Positions 11,401 to 23,400 of a stretch of 64,000 bases of DNA are shown here, one piece after another. Under the pieces are notes generated by a model. It had not been told where the DNA came from. It did not search any database and was given only the letters and a program-made list of their open reading frames with translations. The stretch covers positions 682,001 through 746,000 of the forward strand of contig VXAZ01006215.1 of NCBI GenBank assembly GCA_013399875.1, read 5' to 3'. The position numbers were made by a program, and so were the translations under genes. Every line of letters starts with the position of its first letter. Position 1 is the stretch's first letter. Origin of the DNA: Gymnorhina tibicen (Eukaryota > Chordata > Aves > Passeriformes > Artamidae).

Positions 11401-14400
11401 AATACAGTATTAAGTTAATCTTGGTGATTTTTAACAGTATTAAGGTTATTTAGGTTATTACTAAGATCTTGTGGAAGTTGTCCCTGCCCATGGCAAGGGG
11501 TTGGAACAAGATGATCTCTAAGGTCTCTCCCAACCCAAACCATTCTGGGATTCTAGGATTTTATTTATTTATTTAAAATTTGGAAATATCCAGGCCAAAT
11601 ACTTAGGCACTAGTAAAGCCTCAGGTATGTGCTCGTTAGTGAAGGAAATGTTTCTTATCCGGGGAGGCATCCAGTCAGTGTTACTGGTGCTTGGAGCTGA
11701 TGAAGCTTTAATTCGTTTCGCAATGAGTAAAAGTGGTGGGTGGGAATAGGTAAGAGGCTGTGGAAATCCTCACTTCCAGGCTGTTTCCCGCCATCCTTGA
11801 TGGGGGTTTCATCACGACTTCAAAGGATTGTTTTATGATGCTCTCTCCTCAAAAGCCCTTCTCTCACCCCACCTGCCTCTCCAATGCACTGGTACCCAGT
11901 GTGCCACATCCCAGCAGCAACTGGGAACCAAGCTTTGGATTATTCAAACCCAACCAGCATTTTCCTTGGATTGCTCTGAGCACAGCTGGGTTTTGGTGTC
12001 TTTGCTTGGCTATATATTATTTTTCTGAGGGTATGGGCAGCTTAGCCCACTGGATGCTCCCTGCTCCTGGCTCTGCTCTCTCCCAGGAAGCCTCTGCAGT
12101 CCTGCAAAGCCCAAGACCTGTTGCATGTCCATGTCTTTACCTCCCTTTCTCTATTTTCTTCCTGCTTGCAGGGCAGAGCAGGGGGGCACCTTTATTTGCA
12201 TTTCCTGGGGCAGAGCAAGTCACCTTCAACTTCGGGTGGGGACTGCTTCTCCTTGAGCCCCAAAACCGGGCAGACAGGGCTGCTGTGTCTGCTTTGAGCA
12301 GCAGGTCCGTGCCCCCGTGCCCTCTCTCTGCCGTGGGGTGCTGTGGGTGACTTGGCAGGTGACACCCAAAATGCAGGGGGTGAGATGAAGCTGGGGGTGA
12401 TGCCTTTTGGGACTACCTAAAAACAGAGGCCAGACAAAATTAAGAGAATAAAAGTGGTTATATTTACTGAAGGGCCTTCAGGTACATTAGGGCAGTCAAA
12501 GCCCCAGGGGCTACACCCAAAATGGACCACAGGGTCATGGGTTTTCACACTTTTATAAGTTTGGTCCATTTGCATGTTGGGGATTAATCCTCCAATTACA
12601 GCTTCAAGTAATGAAGTAATTTACCCCAAGTTTGCTCCCCCCACCAACTCACTTTTCTTTACATTTCTCGGGGCCTGAGACAGTAAGGTGTCCTTGATTC
12701 CCAGGCCTGGAGAGGAATTTTGTCCGACCAAAATGGGAGAACAGCAGCTAACACTCTATATGGAGTTTAGAGTTATACACTAAAGAATTGCAGGATTACA
12801 AATATACGAAAATTATAAAAGCTAAAATCCTAAGGCACCAGCGGGACCCGGAGCTGGTGTTGGTCACTTGTCTCCTGGTGCTGAAACCCACACCACGGGT
12901 GGAGGGATGGAGCAGGGAACGGCAGTGTTTGAAGTTTTATGGAGGTTTTTCATTTCTTTTTTAGCAGTCAGAGGCCAGGGACGGGCCTTTGATTACTTGA
13001 GGCCTCCGCTTGCTTCAGCCGCTTCCGTCGCCGTGGGGTTGGAGCCGGCTCATTACCATCCTCGCTAGGGCCCTGTTGATATGAGGATAATTGCATTTTG
13101 CTCAAAAGACATTAAATCACCCTGGAACAGGCAGAGGGGTGTGAATTACATCTTCCCCGGGAAAACCGGGAACTCAGCAGAAGAGTTGAAAGGGAAACTC
13201 TGTCCTCAGGGGGCTGGAGGAGAATGGGGCTAGCTGTGGGGGGCTGCTCTGGGCCCACTGGGCATTCCCTGCCCTCTGGACGGTGGGGAACTGGGAGGGA
13301 GACAGCCTGATGTACCGGAGGCAGTCTGGGGCTGACCTTGGTGTTTTCACCAAAAATCTGTAGCTTCTGATTTCCAAATGCCCAAGGAACAGGATGAACA
13401 TGTAAGGAGAGAGCACGAGTGGGATGCTCTTGGAGTGCTCCATTTGGTGCTGGCTTTGCTTTTCATTTGAAACAAATGTGTTTGGAAGTAACAAAATTGT
13501 CACAATTGTACTGTCAGAAGCACTTCTGGTAATGGTTTTGACTAGTCCAGGACCTTTCCCTCCGGTGGTGTACCCATGGAGCTGGAGAGGCTGCTCTCCA
13601 GCTCTCCAAACATCAGTGTGTTTGCCCTCACCATGTGGCCTCTCCATCCCTGCTCTTCTACTGTGATCATTTTTAAAGCAGTTTTTATTTAGTCCTGGAA
13701 ATTATGGGCATGATCTGGCTGCAAGTGAACCCGGAGCACAGAGCTCTTCCCCAGCCTGTGGAGTTTGGCTGAAGCTCTCCAGAAGCTCCACACAAGTGGG
13801 TGAATCTCCTGGAGGTCTGTGGCCTTTGCTGCCTGAGCTTTGCTCCTTGAGCTGAAATTGCTGGTGGGGTCTAAGTCGTTTGAGCCCATCAGGCTCTCAA
13901 CAGAGGCCTGTGAAGTCACATACAATGATGTTATTGTGAGCAGAGATGGCCTGTAAAGTGGTAATTTCTGGTTTAATGAAAGAAAGGAGGATCAGTTCTG
14001 TACTGTGTTTCCTGGGGAGGGACTGTGGCTCCTTGAGCCATGTGCGTTGTGCCAGGTAATCTCCCTCTTGCTCAGTCAAGTGGAGAGAAGCAGCAGCTGT
14101 GCAGAACTAAAGGCATCAATGCCTTTTTCTTTGGACCCAGCTCGGGTCGAGCCCTCCCGAGCTCTGTCCATGGGCTGGCAGTGCCCCCCCGGCCCCTGGA
14201 TGCTGCAGCCAACTTGGCGGAGGAGAGGAGGTGGCTGCTGGCTGGCGGGAGCTGTAAGGGCACGAGCTAATTGTCTTCAGCATCCTTCTAAAACTCAGCT
14301 TTTATTCTCATGCCGTGCGTGGGTTATCGCCGCGCTGGCGGCACTGCTGCGCGCCCGCGGGAGGGAGGCTGCTCAGAGCCTGGCTGCAGAGCCTGCTCAA

Positions 14401-17400
14401 AGCCGTGAAAGGCTGCTCCTTAACTTCCGTGGGCTGTGGCTGAGGCAGGAGAAAAGGGGCTGCTTTGAGAAGGACGCTGCTTACAGCCCCCTCCAGCTCT
14501 GCTTCATGTGCCGGCGCTGGGCTCCGCTCGCTGGGGCTGATCAGGGATGAGGAAATCCCTGTTTTTGCATGGTCGGGTCCTTAACTTGTGGGAAGATGGT
14601 CTGGCTGCCTCCCACCAGTGGGAACCACTTGGCAGCATCCCCGAAAACAGTCCAGCTGCCTCCCACCAGTGGGAACCACTCAGCAGCATCCCCAAAAATG
14701 GCCCAGCTGCCTCCCACTAGTGGGAACCACTTTGGCAGCATCCCTGAAAATGGTCCAGCTGCCTCCCACCAGTGGGAACCACTCAGCAGCATCCCCAAAA
14801 ATGGTCTGGCTGCCTCCTACCAGTGGGACGCACTCACATCATCCCCAAGAGAATCTTTTGTTAATAAATTCCTTCAGCTCCCTGGCAAGGGGGCTTGGGG
14901 AGTGATGGGTGGGTGGCCACCTTACCCTGTGCCCTGGTAACTTCTGTGTTTTCCCACTCTGGACCCCTCCTGGCTGCCTGCGTGGTCACCCCCATCTCCT
15001 GAGTCACCAGCCCAGCAGATTTTTGGAAGTGGTTTGCAGCAAGGCACGTTTTTATTTTGTTCTTTAAAGCTTTGCGGCGTTCAGGGGAAACTGGGATGTC
15101 TTTGAACCATTTAAAGTATTCCTAATAGGTTACCTTGAAAGCTTTCTGCAGTCTTGAATGAATCAGAGTGCAAATGTTTATAATGCAACTCCCACACAGG
15201 CTGGGAGAGGAATTTTATTAAGGCAGGAGAGTCAGAAAACAATAATAATAAAACATGTTTTATGAAGTTGGTGAGAAACTTATAAACTAGGTGAAGTTTT
15301 ACAGCAGATGAATTTGATACAAGTTGTAAATTTGAATTCCCAGGCTGGTCCTCAGGTCTTGCTCTTTATTACCTGAAATAACATTCTCCACTTTTAATAG
15401 CTGGCTGCGGCAGAGCGACAGTGGTTTTATCTTTCTAAATGATCCGCCGTGCGTGTCTTATAATCAAACTTGTGCCCATCCTCAAGGTTCCAGCCTTTCC
15501 TTGAGCAGTGCAGAGGCTGTTGCCAATTAGCAAATTGCTGCTCTTTGCCTTGCTGTTACAGGGGGGACTTTGGGAGTCCTTCCTTACATTGCCATGTCTG
15601 GATTCCTGACGTTTTTTTCCAGCAGAAGCCACTTTTCTTTCTGATAAGACAATGTTTTGTTAATACATCAGCAAAAGGGACTGAAAGATGCTCTTGATGA
15701 ATCAGTGTTTTGCAGTATCAGCCTGCTGTGTTTCCCTGCTCCCAGCACTGCTGGGAGGGATGGGGGCGTTTGCCAGGGCATCGTTGTGAGGGGACCGATG
15801 GCCTTTCGAGGTGTTTGGGGTCTGTTCCCATTTTTCTTTCCCATGTTTCCTTGAGAACCCCCCCCTTTTCCCAACAAAGTTTCTTTGTGGTGCAATCCAG
15901 GGACTGGCAAGGTGTCAGAGCATGAGCCAGCTCTGTCCATGTTCCAGGGGTGGCCTCCCAAGGGTGGCATGTGTTGAGCTGACTCCCCTCTCTTCCTTGA
16001 ACCCCTCTGTGCCACTTGGCTGTATAAAAATGGTTTCTCAGCCCCCTGTCCTGTCTGTGCACACACCAGCGGATTATTCCTCTTGAAAAATTAGTGATTA
16101 CTTGAGTAAGGCATTTGAGCTAATGGCCAGATTATTCCCTTTGAAATGGGAAAGTAATTAGGGATGTTTTTTAAATAGGCTTCCCACCCTTGGATCTGCT
16201 GGGATTAGCCTATGTGGGTGTGTAAATATTTAGTTTCCAAGGACTGGTTTTTTTTTTTCCCTTTTTTTCCCCCCCTCCCCTTCCTTGAAGTAACAGCAGC
16301 GATAAGCGACAGAAATGAAGCAGCAGCTGTGCTTGGATGCTTTCCCCAGCATCCAAAATGTAATTGGAATTGAAGATGACCCTCAAAGGAAAAAAAATTG
16401 AGGTTCTGCTGGTGTGGTGCACCAGGGGTTTCCTCTGTGTGTGTGTGTGTGGAATTGAAGTCACTGGGTGCTGGGATGTTTGGGGTGATGGAGAGCGAGT
16501 CCAACCCCGAGTCAGAGCTGTGCTTGAGCATGGTGGGCTTGGCTGGATCTTCTGCCCCTGGCAGCCTGCTAGCAGGAGGGAATTTTTGAGCTTGTTTCTG
16601 TGCGTGGAGGTCTCTCTTTAACATCCAAACAATTTAGACTTTGTGCACCAAGGCGCTTTGATGTTTGGCTTCAAAACTGCGTCTTGTTTTGAAACTTGTT
16701 GCAGTGCTTGCAATGTGTTGGTGAAGCTGGGAAGGCGAGCGAAAAGAAGCTGAAAGCAGAAGCAAAATATGCAATTAGATGCAAAAATGGTTTTAAGTGA
16801 GTGATGTCATGGAGTTGCAGATTAAAGGAACGGTTGGAACCAGTCATTCACGCAGCTCTCTTCAAGGTCTGCATCCCTGGAGACTCCTGCAGCTGAGGAG
16901 CATCTTGCCAAGCCAGAGGAGGCCAGATCTTGCATTCCCTCCATCCATCCAATGGATAAATCCCGAGCCCTAGCGAGCCACCAGAAGAAAACCTGGCTCA
17001 GAAGAAAACCTGCACAGCCCCAAGGTTGCTGTCATTGATACACCATGTGGCTTTGGTCCCGTCCTGCTGCTGGGAGGTACTTAGGAGATACTTCTGGGCC
17101 ATCGGTGCTTCAAATCTTCATGCACCCATCATTTTTCTTTCTGGCAGGGGTTATTTATTGCAAGCATTAACTTGGAGCTGCTTTCAGGTGCCTCAGTAAT
17201 TTTTTAAAGGCTGCATTTGTGCTGTTCAGCTGTTTTTGGCAACTTTGAGACTTCTTGTTTGCTTGCCTGCCTGCTGGAAAACCTTCAGACGTTGTTTAGG
17301 AGGCGAGGGGAGCCTGTAGATCCAGATTTTTTTTTTGTTATTATTATTATATATTCTTATAATTAAAACATATTTTTAGCAGCTGAAATTCGAACCCGTC

Positions 17401-20400
17401 TGGGTATTTATACAGCAAGATGTTTTGGATGAGGAATAGGCCAAGGGAGTCACGTGGTTGGGGCCAACGTGAAACAAAAGAATCCATTTATTATCCAGGC
17501 AGGAAATTTGTTCCTCGGGATGTTGTAGCTGCAGACATAATGATTTCATTTCCTCTGGTTCACCCAGATTAATGGCTTGTGCTCTTTTGTTTGTGTGCCT
17601 GTGTTATTCCTGCAGCCTGGCTTCCCCTCCCGCTCTGTGCCGGCGTGTGCAAACACGTGTGCGAGTGCCCTGGGCGAGGAGGGGGCACGGGGGTCTCCAG
17701 GCTGCAGCAGGATGCTTGGGATGGCGGGGTGGGATGCTGGCAGAGCCGAGCAAAGCCCCAGGGACCACCTGGGGAATCCTTCCTGGCACTGATGGATGAC
17801 CTGGCTGGGGGTCTTCTCCTGTGTCTCCGGGGATCTTCTGCATCTGTGGGGTTTTCCTCCTACTTACATTTCTGGGGATGTTCTTCTGCGTCTGTGGGGT
17901 TCTTCTCCTACTTACATTTCTGGGGGTCTTCTCCTGCCGTGGTCACCAGAGCAGCAAGAGGTGTTTTCCTGTGAAGCTGTGATGGGATGGGTGAGCTGGA
18001 GTGTTTTAGACAAGCTCAAATGTTGACCTTGTGGAAGGTGTGAGAGTAGTGTCTTCTCCACAGCCACGCTCCAGGATTTTTGTGGGTGTTGTGTACTTGG
18101 TGGGAAACCCAAACCTTTGGGCCCTCCCAAACATCAGGCCAGGCAACAGCTTCTTTTCCCAGGGAGCTGTGCTGATGCACAGGGATGGGGGCGTTGGCTG
18201 CATGAGCAGGTTGGCCGGGTGAGCAGCTCCTTCCTGGCTGTGTGAGTTGGCCTTTCCTTCCAGGCTGGTCCCAGCCCCTCACAGGATCACTGGCCGTCTG
18301 GGGGCTGGTGGTACTTACACTCTGTCCTTGATAAAAACCCAGCAGGCCCATCTTTGTGGACGCTCCAGGATTAGCATCAGCCTTAATCACTCCCTTTCTC
18401 TCTTTCTGAGTGTTTGCCCTCCAAAAGTGATGTGACAGGCAAACGGTGCCTTTGTGTTGCTGTTGCCTGGTGGGTCCTTGTGGGGTTTTGGCACAGAGCT
18501 TTTAATTTACTGTGTGCGGCATGACCCAGTCTTCTGTTCTGGATTAATCTGGAGCAACCTCGTGGAGTTGGAAGCAGCCGTCTGTGATGAGGAGTTCAGC
18601 GTGGTGCTACCTAGAATCCTCCTGGAGAAGGATTGGTGACCATCTTGCTGCCACCATGCCTGGCTCTTCCTGCTTCCCTTCTTTAGATGTTTCTACTCTA
18701 AACTGGGGGAGGAGAGTTTCTTCCACCTCTTCTGGAGGAGGTTTTCTAGCAGGGACATAACTCACTGAAGGAGGACCCTCTTGGCCATCAAGGTGCACGT
18801 GCCACCCCTGCTGCTGCCCGGCTGGGGCCTTGGTGCACCGATCCCATCTTGGACACGTGCTGCACCTTCTTGCTTTTGTTCTCCTGAGCTTTTGTGCCAC
18901 AAGGGGTGCGAGCCCACCATTCGAATGCTGCAGAGGAGAGGAATGTGAAGCTCCTGGTACCCTGTCAAGCCCTGGGCGCTTTCTTCCCACCTGCCTGCCC
19001 TCCCAAATGGCTCCTGTGTCGCCCAGGTGACAGAGTTTGTGAGGATGTGACAGCTCCGTTGCGCAGAAGATGATGAACAGTAATGAGACCCAGAGCACAA
19101 TGTGCACTTAAAGTGATTTATTTCAGCAAGGAAACCACAATCAGGGAGGATGGGTCACCGTCATCAGGAGAAGAGGTGGGTATGGAGATGAGCTTCGGGG
19201 GAACTTTATCATCAACTAGCAATGCTTTAAAAATGAGCAGAGCTGGTGTTGCATGAAATGGAGCTGTGCTGGTTGTGCCGGGCCCATCCCTCACCTGCAG
19301 TGGATCGCAGGCGCTTCCTGGGCTTTGGTCAGTGACTGGGCTGGCTGACTGGGGCACTTCTCCTTGGTTACCTTCCTGCAACCGTGCTGAAGTTTTTTGG
19401 CAAGGTGTCACCCGTGTGTAAAGTCAGCATTTGGGAAGGAGACCGTCCTGAGGAGGAGGGGGAAAAAGAATCCCTGAACCCGCCTTGGCGCAGCTCCCGG
19501 CACGCAGATGGCCGTCCTCATGCTGGAGCCTTTTCCCAGCTTGTGCAGGCGCTGGGGCTGGAGGCAGGGGTGTGCCAGGCAGGCGGGCTGCCAAGCGGCA
19601 CCTCTTGCCAGCATCCTCCTCTTCCTCCTCCCCTTCCTCACCCCCAGGGCCCGTGAGAGCTGTGGTGGTGCAGCAGCTCAGTTGGGCACTGCAGCTTGCA
19701 GGAAAAGCTCGGCCTAAGAATGGCCTTGAGCAAAATCTTGTGATTTAAGGTTGACTTAGAGCAGTGCTCGTGTTTCCTCCCTTCTCGCTGAAGAGGCTCG
19801 TGGCATGGGGGGATCCCTGGTGCTGGCATGAGCTGGGCGAGGCAGGCAGCTGTTTGCCCACTGCTTCCGGCACCATTTGGATTATGCACCACGAGCTTAC
19901 AACAAAGGGTCCTGAGCCCCTGTTGATGAAGAGCATCTTCCAAGGTGATTGCAGTTGTTGGTAGTCAGTGAATTTGGGCAAGGATTTAACCCAGCCCCAC
20001 TGGCCCGTCAGAGCTGGCACCTTGTGTGAATGGGTGTTTGGAAATCTTGGCAAACACTCACCAGACCGGCTGTGTGTGTACGTACCTAAAGGTGGCTCAG
20101 ACTGATAGGAAAGCTTTTTGGATAGGTTGCAGGATAGTTACAGATCCTGGCCGCTGCTTGTTTTGTCCAAATCTAAAAGTGGAGAAGAAAAAAAAAGGCA
20201 AAATTGAGAGAGCCGAGGACAAGTTTCCAGGGCACTTAGTGAAGCAGCATTTGGATGTGGAGCCAGAGCAAAGAACCCAGCAGGGTCTGCTGATGGGGTG
20301 CTCTGCCCTTTCCAATGGACCTGTTGGCTTTGCCACATCCCTTTCTGATGATGGGGGCAATTGGGTGGATGATGGGCTTCTCCGCCAAGGCATTTCCAGG

Positions 20401-23400
20401 GATGCAGGTGGAGCCTTCCCCCATCCCACCCGTGTCCTGACGGAGGCTTCGCTGTGCTGCCAGCAGCCTCGTGTGCTGCTGTGGTGGCACAGATTTATTT
20501 CCCTTTGCCTCTTGCTCTCTTTGCCTCGTTTGCACTCGCGGGCTGACTCCATATGGCGCAGAAGCCGCAGAGACGACGCTCGGCACGGCCGGCGCCGGGC
20601 TGGGGGGCGGCGCGGGAGCCGGCGCTTTTGCAGCTTGCTCCGTTTGAGGTTCAATATTTCCACCTCCTCCCCTCGACGACTCTGCTCCTGCAGCTGCAGA
20701 TCGCTCGTCGTCTCCAGCTCAGCCCGAGCATCTCTGTGTGATTCTACTCTCGCCCTGCTGCTTTCCCTCTTCTCCCCCTGAGATCCCCTGTGCATGGGCG
20801 GATGAGAAATGCTATTTTTTAGTTCTTACTTACTCATGAAATTTTCGGCTGGACCCCCAGAAGGCTTTAGTATGTATCAGAAGCTGCATTAAAAAACAGA
20901 GGATTGATGTGGCTGCAGCTGGTCTGTGCTGGGGTGAAAAGTGGGCTTTTCCCCCAGGTGTTGGTGACTGGGGGAACTCCAAGCCCTCGGCTGCGCTGGG
21001 AGCAGTTGTGCCCAGGCTAAGCTTGAGTCCCCTGGCGGTGCTTGCTCTGAGCAGTCTGTCATGTTTGTGGCTCACGCAGAATCCCTCTGACATTTTAAAA
21101 TAAGATCTAGTAAATAGGAGTCGGGCGGTGCCAGGTGCAGCTCTGGGCGCGAGGGCTCTCTGACAGCAGGGCTGGCATTTCAGATTTAGGGCTCCACGAG
21201 ACGCCTGTTTCTGTAGAGAATGCGAGGCTTTTCTGGAGAACATGGTCCAAGACAGTGACTCATCCTGAATATCTAAAGATGTGATGGCGTGTAGGGAAAC
21301 GCAGGATAAATGTTTTGATTTTTAGAGTTTTCCTCACAGGCGGTGCTACCCTGGAGTAAGGCAAAATAAATCCAGCGGGGAAGGAGAGCTGTGGGAAACA
21401 GGGGGGACAGGTCTGGCACATGAATTCACCCAAGCTCAGTGCACCCACTGTACTCCAGCACTGGAAGTTGGCTTTGTGGCCAAGCACGTGCCCCTGTAAG
21501 ACATGTGAGCCCGCTGCTGGGGAGATCCCCTGCAATCCCATGGGTCCTGTGGATCCAGGCACGAAGACTGTGTATCCTTGTAATTCATCCTAGCACGCGT
21601 AATTGCAGATGCTATTGATGTTTATGGCAGCTCTGTCTTCTCAGGCGACTAATTCTGTATTTAGAGGCTCTCGCTTCCAAGGGAATCCCAGCTGATAAGG
21701 AGCCCACTTACACGGAACTCGTTAGGCTTCAATGGCCCTTGTCTGCAAAATCTCACATGCTGCTTGTATTTATTAGATTTTATCTCTTTTTGGAGTTCCT
21801 TGCTTTCTGATAGTGTGATGAAGTTCCCTTTTCCCAAGAGAGGAGCTCCTGGCAGAATGTTCTCGTGGGTGAGCTCACTTGCTTCCACTGAACCTGGCTG
21901 GAGCACACCACGTGCAGCCAGTGTGGGTACTTGGATGTTGACCAAGATGTGAGCTACGGAAAAGTAGCGGAAAATAGGAAGTTGTTGGCATCATTACCCC
22001 AAAACGTTTGGATTATTCTCAGGACTCTGTGCTCCCCCAGGATGTATGATGGGTTGGGGTTCTGGATCCTCCTTGTTCTCTTGGCCGGTGAGATGGGTGT
22101 CCAAGCCAGCTGGTCTCCACCCAGAGAGTCCAGTGATGAGAGGCTGCTGTGCCCAACCTGTGCTTGGAACCACCTGACTACATGGACAAAGGACAGAGTG
22201 TCCTCAGGCACTCGACCTTCAGCCTTCATCTGCTTTGCCCTGTGCTCCTGAGGGGTGATCTTGTGGATGCTGAAGAGCAGATGAGTGCTCTGCCCAACTT
22301 AAGTGATCCTTCCTTCAAACCAAACCTTTTCCACCACTTAGCTGGACCTTCTCCGAGGCAGTCTCGCAAAGCTTTTTGGAGGTTAAGGTTTCTGGGAGAG
22401 CCTCTGCCCATCCCTGGTTGGCTGAGTTCCTCTTCCACATCTTGTGGAGGATGAAGTGAGTTACATGCCAAGCCTGACATATGGTGATTTCTGGGGCAGG
22501 CTGCGGCGTTCTGAGAGGTTTGCTGGCAACCCAGCCTTGAGAAAGCAGGGATGGGGATTTAAATGCATAGTGACATTGTTCTGGAAAATGTTCTCCTGAC
22601 AGACAACCGCATCATCTCCCTGCCCTGGATGGGCCCTTGGCGTGGCTGGGTCTGTCTTGGGGGGCCAGGGTGTTCATTAAAGTGCTCTCTCAGCCCTTGG
22701 TGCTGCTTGACTTTGAGCTGCCAAACTGTAAATGCTGATGTATGGACGGTGATCCGTGCATATGGTGTGTGTGGATTTTGGGTATCCAGGGCCTGTGTGC
22801 AATTACAAAAAGCGTGATATCAGCAACCGATTCTGTCATGACAGGAGCAAATGAGCTCCTGATATTTGAAAACTTGTTTCCAAATTTGCTAAAATAGGTT
22901 CGCAATTTGGAGAACAAAAGGTATTGAAAGCCCTGTCTTTTCTCTCTTATCTTTCCATTTGATTTGGTCCCCTTTGTTTGTTTTTTTTTTTTTCCTGTGA
23001 TGTGTGCATTTTTGGGTAATTCTCTGTCATTTCCTTCCCTTTCCCTTATCTCTCCCTCTGCAGTTCTCTCTCTTTTCCTCTCTATCCCTCTCCTGCTCTC
23101 CCTCCCCTCAGTAATTTATTTGCAGGCGGGTTGTCTCTTTGATTTACTGTCTCTCTCCTTGGTAGGATTATGATAAATGGATTGTATGGCTTCGTCTGAG
23201 CTTGTCCAACATCACGCATCCACGCTGGGTCAAGTCCCTTTGGAGCCTGGAAATCAAGGGGAGATGCAGGGGCTGGAGGTGGAGTGAGAGTTGTAAATAG
23301 GACTTGGTCCTTACGGTCCTGACTTTGCATCACCTCCTGAACTTCTTTTGGGGTGGGTTTTGGTTTGGGTTTTTCTCTTGCCACGCGTGTGTGTGAATGC

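Noticed and set aside
14541..14940. Repetitive proteins predicted on both strands of the 51-bp minisatellite, and a CRISPR-like reading of the array
   Set aside because: The unit length is a multiple of three, which keeps frames open. There are no unique spacers between repeats, and the host is a vertebrate.
20553..20741. A 62-codon open frame at the intron 1 CpG-rich patch
   Set aside because: Short, weak start context, no recognised family and no splice evidence.
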